Shown here piece by piece: positions 15,397 to 22,168 of a stretch of DNA of 25,845 nt. Source of the DNA: a virus; IMG/VR virus record IMGVR_UViG_3300021373_002194, positions 1-25,845 of that record; one strand, 5' to 3'. The first letter of the stretch is position 1; each line of letters starts with the position of its first letter. Both the position numbers and the translations under genes were made by a program. Under the pieces are notes generated by a model. The model was not told the DNA's origin. It saw only the letters and a program-made list of their open reading frames with translations, and ran no database searches.

Positions 15397-16095
15397 ATGA
15401 TTAACTTAGTACCAAGCAAAAAGTACTTGAAAGATATGTCTATAACCCTTGGAGATAGATTAGATTATTTTTCATACGGTCTATCCATATCAAAGATAAG
15501 AGACACTGATGTTTGCCTGTCATTTTCTGATGAGCTCTTTGAGTTTGTCAATGACAGGTATGATTGGGATAAGCTTCATCTGGGAGCTTCAACAGAAGGT
15601 ATTACAGAAGTTCTTGAATTCGGTTCAGCAGCACACATGACGTATAAGACAAACTACTATAAAGTCTTTGAAAGCATCTCTGACTGGCCAAAGTTTGATA
15701 ATATACCTGAACATGATATCTCCTTGCCGGAAAAGTTTGTGACATGGCAGTTTGACGCTGGACAATCATACCGGCAGATCGATCCAGAAAGAAGAGAAAA
15801 GATAAAGAAGCACTATGAAGACAGAGGATTTGAGATTATAACCATCGGAGGCCAGGCTGAAATTGAAGGTCTAAGGAAAGATATAAGTCTAACTACATAT
15901 GTAATGTCAAAGGCATCTTATCATGTCGGCGCAGACTCCGGCTTTCCTCATTTGGCTAAGCTAGTGCTTCCTATGAACAAAGTGCATGTCTATGTCAATT
16001 CATATAAAGTCAGCTATCAGGCAAACATCTTAGAGCATGCTGGATGCAAGATAAATTATTGTGAAGGATTTAATTATGCTACGTCAGCTTTTTAA
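15397..16095 (+). CDS. GT9-like glycosyltransferase, paralogue of the 10956-11690 gene
   Basis: This 232-residue protein shares a clear pattern with the protein at 10956-11690: KFVTWQFDAG versus KFITMQWDSP, then GFEIITIGG versus GYDLIEIGK, then SKASYHVGADSGFPHLAKL versus SKAEMHVGVHSGMLHMAQM, then KVHVYVNS versus KIHIYSQI. The C-terminal part resembles the nucleotide-sugar-binding half of GT9 enzymes; the N-terminal part is different (LVPSKKYLKDMSITLGDRL). Two divergent copies in one cluster suggest an old duplication followed by specialisation for different sugars. It overlaps the methyltransferase start by 20 nt. Confidence 0.55.
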   Translation: MINLVPSKKYLKDMSITLGDRLDYFSYGLSISKIRDTDVCLSFSDELFEFVNDRYDWDKLHLGASTEGITEVLEFGSAAHMTYKTNYYKVFESISDWPKFDNIPEHDISLPEKFVTWQFDAGQSYRQIDPERREKIKKHYEDRGFEIITIGGQAEIEGLRKDISLTTYVMSKASYHVGADSGFPHLAKLVLPMNKVHVYVNSYKVSYQANILEHAGCKINYCEGFNYATSAF

Positions 16096-16690
16096 TAAGC
16101 ACAAGTGTGATAAAGGACATAGGCACGGATACGAGTCTGTCTATGAGCCAGATTTTGAAAAGGTAAGAGAAGAACCTATTAACATCTTAGAAGTAGGAAT
16201 CTTAAGAGGAGAATCGATCAAGGCCTGGGTAGAATATTTTCCAAATGCAACAATCTATGGTATCGATAACTTTTCTAGAGTATCAGCTAATACGATCAGT
16301 ATTCTAGATCATGAAAGAGTAAAGTGGTTATCAGCAGACAGTATGTCTCCAGGTCTAAAGGATCATATCAAAGAGAACTGGGGAAGCGTCAAGTTTGATT
16401 TTATTATTGATGACGGCCTTCATACTCCTAAAGCGAATGCTGCAACGTTTAGTAACCTTTACCCTCTTCTGAAAAAAGGTGGAATCTTTTATATCGAAGA
16501 TGTTTTCCCTATAGACAAACTCACTATTCAGGAAATGAATCTTCCATTCTTTGCAAACAAAGGTGATACCTTTAGCATGATAGAATATAATAAGTTTTTA
16601 AATATAGTAAATCCATATAAGCCTGAGCAGATTGATCTCAGGAAAAACACTGGTAATCTAGACAGCTATATCTTTAAGGTTACAAAATGA
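16076..16690 (+). CDS. Class I SAM-dependent methyltransferase (TylF/CmcI-like)
   Basis: This 204-residue methyltransferase has SAM motif I ILEVGILRGESIKAW and the acidic ribose-binding end IYGIDNF. FDFIIDDGLHTPKANAATF follows, with the metal/active-site pattern of macrocin-type sugar O-methyltransferases, then LKKGGIFYIEDV. Its place among glycosyltransferases suggests it methylates a sugar on the phage-directed glycan. Start ATG 16076 is favoured because GAAGG (16063-16067) lies at good spacing; GTG 16061 is an alternative. It overlaps the next start by 4 nt (ATGA). Confidence 0.7.
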   Translation: MLRQLFNKHKCDKGHRHGYESVYEPDFEKVREEPINILEVGILRGESIKAWVEYFPNATIYGIDNFSRVSANTISILDHERVKWLSADSMSPGLKDHIKENWGSVKFDFIIDDGLHTPKANAATFSNLYPLLKKGGIFYIEDVFPIDKLTIQEMNLPFFANKGDTFSMIEYNKFLNIVNPYKPEQIDLRKNTGNLDSYIFKVTK

Positions 16691-17478
16691 AAAGATTGAT
16701 CTATCAGGTGTATATGGGAAAGCGCAAGAATCTCTATGATACATGCGTTGAGTCTGTCAAGCGCTATTGTGAGAAGTACAATATTGAGCATAGAGTCCAG
16801 ACGCAGCCTATACTGAGAATCAAACCTAATATATTTCAAAATAACAGGCCAGATCATGTGATGAGGCTAGGATACCTTCCTATTCTTGAAAAAGAAAACG
16901 CCTTTGATCTCTTGCCGGAGTATGACCAGATCGCAATCATTGATTCAGATGTATACGTGTCAGAAGATGCTCCTAATATCTTTGAAAGTATAGATGATAA
17001 TTCATGCTTTGCCGGAGTTCCAGAAAGAGATCTTCCTTTAACAAAAGAGTACTCTGAACTTATTGCTAGATACTCAGAAAGACACTACGGTGAGATTGCG
17101 GGAAAGAGCGGTAGCAACTTTGAACCAAACCGTTTAGGATATGAGTACTTTAATATGGGAGTCATGGTCCTTAACAAGTCTTTCCATGACTATATCAAGG
17201 TTCCTGTTAAGGAGTGGTTGCAGCTGGCTGAGTTCCAACCGTTTATCAATGGCTATGGTAACTGGGGATGGACGCAAGACCAGACTCTCTTAAACTGGTT
17301 TATCAGATCTAGAAAGATTCCATTCAATAGGCTGGAATGGAAGTTCAACGCGCTTATTAGAGCAGTCAGACCTGAGCGTATCAGCGAGTCATATTTTGTT
17401 CACTTTGCAGATCAGAACAAGTTGCCTGGCCGAGGAGAAAATACTAAAGAGCTACTGGAGATGATTGGTGTACGATAA
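16687..17478 (+). CDS. GT-A glycosyltransferase with DxD motif
   Basis: A 263-residue protein with an N-terminal Rossmann-like strand (LIYQVYMGKRKNLYDTCVES), the metal/donor motif YDQIAIIDSDVYVSEDAP (DSD), a central YFNMGVMVLNKS, and WTQDQTLLNWFI. This order (DxD, then NxGVM, then DQ) is that of GT8-like transferases. The C-terminus contains SYFVHFADQNKLPGRG. It is translated with the methyltransferase before it and the similar transferase after it. Sugar donor and acceptor are unknown. Arginines are mostly AGA. Confidence 0.65.
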   Translation: MKRLIYQVYMGKRKNLYDTCVESVKRYCEKYNIEHRVQTQPILRIKPNIFQNNRPDHVMRLGYLPILEKENAFDLLPEYDQIAIIDSDVYVSEDAPNIFESIDDNSCFAGVPERDLPLTKEYSELIARYSERHYGEIAGKSGSNFEPNRLGYEYFNMGVMVLNKSFHDYIKVPVKEWLQLAEFQPFINGYGNWGWTQDQTLLNWFIRSRKIPFNRLEWKFNALIRAVRPERISESYFVHFADQNKLPGRGENTKELLEMIGVR

Positions 17479-18124
17479 AGTCTTTGTTACTGGATCAGAT
17501 AAAAATAATGAATGGATGCTGGAGTGGTTCTTAAATAACTTTAAGATGCATAACACTACTCCTATCGTATTTGCTGATTTTGGAGTCTCTGATAAGGTTA
17601 GAGAATGGGCAGATAAAGAGTTTGATTCTGTTATAGAAATGCCTAAGTCTAAGGGTACATCTTGGTTTCTTAAGCCGTTGACTATGATTCAGGCTTCGAA
17701 GGTTTCTAAAAAAGTGTGCTGGATCGATACTGACTGTCATGTACTTAGATCTATAGACGATATCTTTAAATACACTGAACCCCAGAAGCTTTGTATGGGA
17801 TTAGATAAGCCTTGGACAGAGCAGTTCAATGAGACTTGGCATAACTCCGGTGTAGTTGCGTTTGAAGGAACTCCTCATGTTTTAATCGCATGGGAAAAGA
17901 GTGTCAGATCAACAGATAATATTAGAGGCGATCAAGAGGTCTTGCACGCCATGATGAGAAACGATGCATTAAGAAGAAGAGTATATATCAAAGATCTTCC
18001 TAACTTTTATAACTGGCTCCGTCTTCAAGTTCAAAACGGAGATGATAGTTTTAATAAGAGAGTAATGCACTGGACGGGAAGAAAAGGAAAGGATCAGATT
18101 CGGGAGTTAATGAAGAGTGTCTAA
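17468..18124 (+). CDS. GT8-like glycosyltransferase with DxD motif
   Basis: A 218-residue protein with KVFVTGSDKNNEWMLEWFL at the N-terminus, the DxD motif VCWIDTDCHVLRS, the acceptor-site pattern WHNSGVVAFEG, GDQEVLHAM and the closing motif VMHWTGRKG. The motif order matches the preceding gene, so the two may be distant relatives adding consecutive sugars. Start GTG 17468 has GGAG at 17457-17460; TTG 17465 is an alternative. Of its 12 arginines, 10 are AGA. It overlaps the neighbours on both sides by about 10 nt. Confidence 0.65.
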   Translation: MYDKVFVTGSDKNNEWMLEWFLNNFKMHNTTPIVFADFGVSDKVREWADKEFDSVIEMPKSKGTSWFLKPLTMIQASKVSKKVCWIDTDCHVLRSIDDIFKYTEPQKLCMGLDKPWTEQFNETWHNSGVVAFEGTPHVLIAWEKSVRSTDNIRGDQEVLHAMMRNDALRRRVYIKDLPNFYNWLRLQVQNGDDSFNKRVMHWTGRKGKDQIRELMKSV

Positions 18125-18743
18125 GAAAGTTGTTCATGTTGTTGGTAACGGTGATAATGCAGTGTGGTTTGATAATGCAAAGGCAGAAGGCTTAAGAGTA
18201 ATATGCAACAAGCCTGTAGTGCAAGTAGACAAAGTCCACACCTGCTGCATTGTAGATTTTAAGATGATGAAGGCTCTCACTGAAGGCAGCGTCAACTTAG
18301 ATAGATACACGTGGGTCTTAGGGTATAGACCAAAGATTCATATGGAAAAGAATCCTTCCTTTCACATGAAGCACGCTGGTCATATCAGAGAGTTCTATCT
18401 CAACCTTCCGCCATACGCTGGTAAGGGTGGACCAGGTTACACTAACTTCAATTGCGGGCACTTCGCCACTCACTACTCTGCAAACAAGTTAAAAGCTGAC
18501 GAGATTCATATGTATGGCTTTGACTGCATCTTTGATTTTACGACCAGATCAATGACAGATTTCTTTCTCCCTTCAGACAGAGGCGATAACAACACGGTTC
18601 GCCTGACTGACGTATGGAGAAAGATCTTTGCTGGTATCTTTAAAGAGTTTGCTGATACAAAGTTTATCCTGCATCACAAGCACGATAATATCAAGATTCC
18701 TAAGCTGAATAACATGGATATCGTGGTTCACAACAAAAAATAA
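18117..18743 (+). CDS. Rossmann-like glycan-cluster protein, possibly sialyltransferase-like
   Basis: This 208-residue protein is not assigned with confidence. It begins with a nucleotide-binding-like strand-turn (KVVHVVGNGDNAVWF). A later segment, FNCGHFATHYSANKLKADEIHMYGFD (positions 18451-18528), reads like the S/N-x-G-x-x-A followed by GFD pattern of bacterial GT42/GT29-type or DUF115-like enzymes. Its position as the last gene of the glycan operon supports a transferase role. Start GTG 18117 overlaps the previous stop. An AT-rich promoter region follows immediately. Confidence 0.5.
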   Translation: MSKKVVHVVGNGDNAVWFDNAKAEGLRVICNKPVVQVDKVHTCCIVDFKMMKALTEGSVNLDRYTWVLGYRPKIHMEKNPSFHMKHAGHIREFYLNLPPYAGKGGPGYTNFNCGHFATHYSANKLKADEIHMYGFDCIFDFTTRSMTDFFLPSDRGDNNTVRLTDVWRKIFAGIFKEFADTKFILHHKHDNIKIPKLNNMDIVVHNKK

Positions 18744-18777
18744 AATTTTAACAAAAACTTTGAAAAAAATGCATTTT
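18741..18777. repeat. Two AT-rich palindromes upstream of the DUF932 promoter
   Basis: TAAAATTTTA (18741-18750) and AAAATGCATTTT (18766-18777) are perfect palindromes separated by 15 nt. They lie just before the -35 hexamer at 18783. They could be UP-element-like or bent DNA, or binding sites for a dimeric regulator. AT-rich palindromes also arise by chance, so no function is claimed. Confidence 0.35.
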
Positions 18778-18782
18778 AGCTA

Positions 18783-18811
18783 TTTACTTTTGCTATGAAA
18801 GAGTATATATT
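18783..18811 (+). promoter_or_regulatory. Sigma70-like promoter upstream of DUF932 gene
   Basis: The -35 hexamer TTTACT (18783-18788) and -10 hexamer TATATT (18806-18811) are separated by exactly 17 nt, about 31-34 nt before the start codon. The setting is the longest intergenic gap on the plus strand after an unbroken run of overlapping genes, so a new transcription unit here is expected. The hexamers are imperfect but share the TTTAC core with the promoters at 20105 and 23002. Confidence 0.55.
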
Positions 18812-18841
18812 CATACTATAACTTGATATAGAAAGGTATGA

Positions 18842-19789
18842 ATGATGTCTCACGAAATTGAAATGGTAGACGGTGTTGCTCAGATGGCTTACGCAGGTGA
18901 TCTGCCGTGGCACGGTCTTGGTACTGAAGTTTCCGACGATATTTCCACTGATGATATGATGAAGGCTGCAGGCCTGGACTGGTCTGTAACCAAGCAGCCT
19001 ATGTATTACATGGATGACCTGGGCGAGATGGGTGAGGTACCCGGCAAGACTGCCCTGGTCCGTTCCACTGACAACAAGGTCATGGATATCGTAGGTGAAG
19101 GCTGGAATCCAGTACAAAACCAAGAGGCCTTTGACTTCTTCCGTCAGTTTGTAGATGCTGGTGACATGCAGATGCACACCGCTGGCTCTCTGAAAGGTGG
19201 CAAGATGGTCTGGGCTCTGGCTAAGATCAACGATGGCTTTACCATCAAGACTCCACAAGGCGAAGACACGGTAGAATCTTACCTCCTCTTCTCCAACCCA
19301 CACCAGTACGGCAAGTCAATCGACGTACGGTTCACTCCAATCCGTGTGGTGTGCAACAACACTCTCACTCTCTCCATTAACCAGCAGGTAGACAACTACG
19401 TCCGTATGGGTCACCAGACTCCATTCGATGCAGCTACTGCAATGGAAACCCTCGGTATGGCTCACCAGAAGCTTGAGACCTACAAGGAAGCAGCTGAGTA
19501 CCTCTGTCAGAAGACTTACACCTCTGAGCAGATGGTCAACTACTTCAACCAGGTATTCCCTTCCGCTGGTGAGAAAGCTTCCTACAAGGCTCGTGAAGCT
19601 CAGGAAGTCATGCACACCCAGGCTGGTGCAGAGCTTGGTGAAGGCACCTTCTGGCAGCTGTTCAACACTGTCACCTACATGACCGACCACACTCTCGGTC
19701 GCAACAACGATAACCGTCTTCAGTCCTCTTGGTACGGCTCCAACGCCAATGTCAAGAAGAAGGCACTTGAACTTGCAGTCGCAGCATAG
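18842..19789 (+). CDS. DUF932 (phage/plasmid-like) protein
   Basis: This 315-residue protein fits the DUF932 family: MSHEIEMVDGVAQMAYAGDLPWHGLG at the N-terminus (given here in outline), then MVWALAKINDGF, YLLFSNPHQYGKS, and FTPIRVVCNNTLTLSI, the most conserved segment. Function is unknown; members occur widely on phages and plasmids. It has its own promoter. Codon choice differs strongly from the glycan genes: all eight arginines are CGN, and C-ending codons dominate, a pattern seen in highly expressed genes. AAAGG (18832-18836) precedes ATG 18842; ATG 18845 has better spacing. Confidence 0.8.
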   Translation: MMSHEIEMVDGVAQMAYAGDLPWHGLGTEVSDDISTDDMMKAAGLDWSVTKQPMYYMDDLGEMGEVPGKTALVRSTDNKVMDIVGEGWNPVQNQEAFDFFRQFVDAGDMQMHTAGSLKGGKMVWALAKINDGFTIKTPQGEDTVESYLLFSNPHQYGKSIDVRFTPIRVVCNNTLTLSINQQVDNYVRMGHQTPFDAATAMETLGMAHQKLETYKEAAEYLCQKTYTSEQMVNYFNQVFPSAGEKASYKAREAQEVMHTQAGAELGEGTFWQLFNTVTYMTDHTLGRNNDNRLQSSWYGSNANVKKKALELAVAA

Positions 19790-19800
19790 GAGATTATATA

Positions 19801-20085
19801 ATGACTGGCACAAGCTTCATCCCTAACTTTCTTGAAAAGATTCAGTCTGGTTCAGTAGACGTCCGCTTTACAAAGGCGGACGGTACTGAGACTGAACGAA
19901 AAGTAACGCTGTCTCCGGACATGATTCCAGAAGAACATCCAGGAGTGGCTCAACCAGAGTATGATAATTTACTCGAGAGCTATGATGATATCCTGAATCA
20001 GGACTACCTTCGTGTCTACAGCATCACTGATCAGGGCTGGCGTACGATCAAACCCAGCAAATTAATTAGTTGGGGTATAGGATAA
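19801..20085 (+). CDS. Small SH3-like protein (DUF2693-like)
   Basis: A 94-residue protein with VRFTKADGTETERKVTLSPDMIPEEH at the start (outline) and YLRVYSITDQGWRTIKPSKL at the end. The pattern VxFTKxDGxxR, then L-x(4)-IP, then VYxxxxxGWRxxxxxxL recalls a small DUF2693-type domain common in T4-like marine phages. An AGGAG site overlapping the stop of the DUF932 gene supports ATG 19801 and co-expression with it. The gene ends directly before a hairpin that may terminate the unit. Function unknown. Confidence 0.6.
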   Translation: MTGTSFIPNFLEKIQSGSVDVRFTKADGTETERKVTLSPDMIPEEHPGVAQPEYDNLLESYDDILNQDYLRVYSITDQGWRTIKPSKLISWGIG

Positions 20086-20093
20086 AAAAAGTT

Positions 20094-20124
20094 CACTTAG
20101 GGGGTTTACAAAGCTCCCTAAGTG
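20094..20124. terminator. Hairpin at end of DUF932 unit, overlapping the next promoter
   Basis: The inverted repeat CACTTAGGG (20094-20102) and CCCTAAGTG (20116-20124) is a perfect 9-bp stem. In RNA it can extend by five more pairs (two of them G-U) to a 3-nt loop, ACA. On the plus strand it is followed by TATTATAT, a weak U-tract. On the minus strand it is followed by AAC and seven Ts, a good U-tract. It may be a bidirectional terminator or an operator, since the -35 box at 20105-20110 lies inside it. Confidence 0.6.
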
Positions 20125-20133
20125 TATTATATA
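20105..20133 (+). promoter_or_regulatory. Sigma70-like promoter with GGGGTTTACAAA element
   Basis: The -35 hexamer TTTACA (20105-20110) and -10 hexamer TATATA (20128-20133) have an exact 17-nt spacer, 33 nt before the lysozyme-like gene. The 12-mer GGGGTTTACAAA around the -35 box recurs at the promoter before gp32 (22998-23009). The repeated 12-mer plus identical spacing makes a chance match unlikely. An overlapping TATAAGTA (20130-20137), one base off the T4 late consensus, could add late expression. Confidence 0.65.
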
Positions 20134-20165
20134 AGTAGTATTGATTGATTTTTTAGGTTATTGAT

Positions 20166-20702
20166 ATGATCCGTTTGGTATCGACCCTCTTCGTTTCTGC
20201 TATCGTCACTGCTTCTATGTATGCCATTGTCACTGCTTCGGAAACGGAAGCACATGAACTTGATTGCAACCTCGTCAGCTTCGGCGAGTACGACTATACG
20301 CATGTATCAACTAATCTTCCAACACGTAACAACAACCCTGGTAACATCCGCAAGACAAAGGTGACTTACTTTGGCGAGACAACTAATGGATCTGGGTTTG
20401 AGTCCTTCGCTGCTCCTGAATGGGGATATGCAGCTATGTTTGATCTTCTTGACCGCCTGTACACTGGACTCACTCTAAGCGAAGCGATCTACAAGTGGGC
20501 ACCTCCGGTAGAGAACGACACTGAGAAGTATGTTCGGTTTGTCGCAAAGAAGACCGGATATGATCGTAACGAATACAAAGTAAATGTGAATGATGAAAGC
20601 ATCATCGAGTTTGCCAAGTGGATGTCTGTTCTTGAAGGCATGAAAGGCTTCTCTGATGATGATGTGACTATGGGTTACATGGTATGGGAAAGGTGTTACT
20701 AG
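20166..20702 (+). CDS. Lysozyme-like/P5-type peptidoglycan hydrolase candidate with N-terminal signal anchor
   Basis: A 178-residue protein starting with a long hydrophobic, Ala-rich segment (residues 2-26, LVSTLFVSAIVTASMYAIVTA) that could be a cleavable signal or a signal-anchor-release sequence. The domain carries the pattern RNNNPGNIRKTK (about residues 54-65), GFESFAAPEWGYAAMFDLL and YKWAPPVENDTEKYV, known from phage P5-like structural muralytic proteins and related hydrolases. The likely role is peptidoglycan cleavage during lysis or entry. It has its own promoter. No holin is identified beside it, which would fit a self-exporting enzyme. Catalytic residues are not assigned. Confidence 0.65.
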   Translation: MIRLVSTLFVSAIVTASMYAIVTASETEAHELDCNLVSFGEYDYTHVSTNLPTRNNNPGNIRKTKVTYFGETTNGSGFESFAAPEWGYAAMFDLLDRLYTGLTLSEAIYKWAPPVENDTEKYVRFVAKKTGYDRNEYKVNVNDESIIEFAKWMSVLEGMKGFSDDDVTMGYMVWERCY

Positions 20703-20715
20703 AGGATGATGAATA

Positions 20716-20862
20716 ATGAATAGTTATGACAAAAGACTGATTGAACGTCTAAGAAACTGGGAAAAGGTATATCCAGAAGACGAAGACAAACCTGAAGGCA
20801 ATCTTTATCTAGAAGCGGCAGAAAGAATTGTAGAGTTATTAAAGGATCAAAATGATGGATGA
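20716..20862 (+). CDS. 48-residue acidic protein of unknown function
   Basis: A short frame from ATG 20716 to TGA 20860-20862. The product (MNSYDKRLIERLRNWEKVYP, then acidic EDEDKPEGN, then LYLEAAERIVELLKDQN) is charged and would form two amphipathic helices. GAGGATGATG (20702-20711) supplies a ribosome site. The stop region overlaps the start of the next small gene, and the frame explains otherwise empty sequence. No family is recognised. Confidence 0.5.
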   Translation: MNSYDKRLIERLRNWEKVYPEDEDKPEGNLYLEAAERIVELLKDQNDG

Positions 20863-21007
20863 TTTAAATCAGTTTACCAATTATGTTAAGGCAATAGATA
20901 TCATTCTGCTCCATGAAGACATTGATCAGCTAAAAGATTTGGAAAGATATTGCCAACATCGTATTAAACAATTAGAGGTTGAGAATGAAGCACAAGCGTT
21001 TATGTGA
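20852..21007 (+). CDS. 51-residue helical protein of unknown function
   Basis: A short frame from ATG 20852 (or ATG 20855) to TGA 21005-21007. The product (MMDDLNQFTNYVKAIDIILL, then HEDIDQLKDLERYCQHRIKQ, then LEVENEAQAFM) reads as two helices, the second coiled-coil-like. AAAGGAT (20841-20847) is a fitting ribosome site. Its 3' end overlaps the aldolase start by 23 nt. No family is recognised, but the SD, the overlaps and the composition support translation. Confidence 0.5.
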   Translation: MMDDLNQFTNYVKAIDIILLHEDIDQLKDLERYCQHRIKQLEVENEAQAFM

Positions 21008-21776
21008 AGAAGGTTTTGGTGAGAAGGGTAACTATACTATTATCCTTCCTATTGACCAAGGAGTAGAGCATGGTCCAGTAGATGCATTCTATTCTACTGA
21101 CCATCCAGAAATGTTGGACATTGATTATCAGGTGGAATTCATTGCAGAACTGCTACATGAGGGTCTAGTAGGTGCTACAGCACTACCAAAACGCACTGCT
21201 AATCTACTTTGTAAAAAGTATCCCCACCTTGCTAAAGATGTTATTTTGAAACTGAATCATGGTAATAATCTAAACCAAACCCTTGAACCATCACAGGCAA
21301 TCTATGCTAGTTCTCAGGATGCTGCTGACATGGGTGGTGTAGGGTTTACAATCTATCCGGGTTCTTCTAATCAAGATGATATGATTAATTATTTTGGTAA
21401 AATCCAAGAACATAAACCGGATAATGTAAAGTCTATTCTCTGGTCTTATCCCCGTGGTGGTGACTTTTATAAGACTACAATTAAAACAATCATGCATGCT
21501 GCATATATGGCTGCACAGTTAGAACCTGATGTTATTAAGGTCAAAATGCCAACAAATAATGGCGATGTTACAAACATTGTTAAGGCGGCATGTGGCATTC
21601 CTGTAGTCTTCTCGGGTGGACAATACGTTGACACTTACAATATGATTGATTATGCAAAACGTATTAAAGAGGCAGGTGGATATGGTATGATTGTAGGTCG
21701 TAATGTATTCCAACGTGAGCGACACCAAGCAAAGCATTTGCTGAAAGAAATACACAGAGTTTTTAGGGAGAGTTAA
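20985..21776 (+). CDS. Class I fructose-bisphosphate aldolase (DhnA/FbaB type)
   Basis: This 263-residue TIM-barrel protein would reversibly split fructose 1,6-bisphosphate to dihydroxyacetone phosphate and glyceraldehyde 3-phosphate through a lysine Schiff base. Marks of the DhnA/FbaB family are IILPIDQGVEHGP, ILKLNHGNN, GFTIYPGSS, LWSYPRGGDF, DVIKVKMPTNNG (Schiff-base Lys expected at 185 or 187), PVVFSGG and the phosphate-binding GGYGMIVGRNVFQR. Length matches compact archaeal-type enzymes rather than E. coli FbaB (about 350). Start ATG 20985 has AGAGG (20974-20978) 6 nt upstream, so it is preferred over TTG 20979. Related DhnA aldolases that make aromatic precursors cannot be fully excluded. 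Confidence 0.82.
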   Translation: MKHKRLCEEGFGEKGNYTIILPIDQGVEHGPVDAFYSTDHPEMLDIDYQVEFIAELLHEGLVGATALPKRTANLLCKKYPHLAKDVILKLNHGNNLNQTLEPSQAIYASSQDAADMGGVGFTIYPGSSNQDDMINYFGKIQEHKPDNVKSILWSYPRGGDFYKTTIKTIMHAAYMAAQLEPDVIKVKMPTNNGDVTNIVKAACGIPVVFSGGQYVDTYNMIDYAKRIKEAGGYGMIVGRNVFQRERHQAKHLLKEIHRVFRES

Positions 21777-22166
21777 ATGAAATATCTCATAGCAATACTG
21801 TTTGCTTTGGTTCCTAGTATTGCTATGAGTCAGGTGATCACTAAAGAAAATATGATTATGGAGTATAAAGACATTGCCAGTTTAGCTGCGGCTGAAGTTC
21901 TGGGATGTGGTAAAATTAATAAAGAAAACATAAAAAGATTTAATACAATTTTTGATGCCTTTATGCTCGACAAAGCTGAAGAAGAAGGTTTTAATGTTAC
22001 AATAGAAGATATTGAAGGATGGAAACTGGCAACACTAATTGAACAATATGATGCAATGAGAGGTATTCCATGTTCAGTGATCAATGAATCTATTGATGAG
22101 TTTAATGAAACAAGTCGATATACACAAGAAATATACGACTATTATACACCAGCAGGAGGAATATAA
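21777..22166 (+). CDS. Secreted small helical protein
   Basis: A 129-residue protein with a clear Sec signal peptide (MKYLIAILFALVPSIAMS, cleavage expected before Gln19). The mature part is helical and acidic, with two cysteines (LGCGK and GIPCSV) that could form a periplasmic disulfide. A strong GGGAG site precedes ATG 21777, which directly follows the aldolase stop. No family is recognised. A phage protein exported to the periplasm beside an aldolase gene could act in lysis, exclusion or envelope change; there is no direct evidence. Confidence 0.6.
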   Translation: MKYLIAILFALVPSIAMSQVITKENMIMEYKDIASLAAAEVLGCGKINKENIKRFNTIFDAFMLDKAEEEGFNVTIEDIEGWKLATLIEQYDAMRGIPCSVINESIDEFNETSRYTQEIYDYYTPAGGI

Positions 22167-22168
22167 AT

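Noticed and set aside
18776-19813. Two long minus-strand frames (175 and 165 codons) opposite DUF932
   Set aside because: They mirror the strongly biased codons of DUF932, have no ribosome sites or neighbours on that strand, and the plus-strand gene has clear family motifs.
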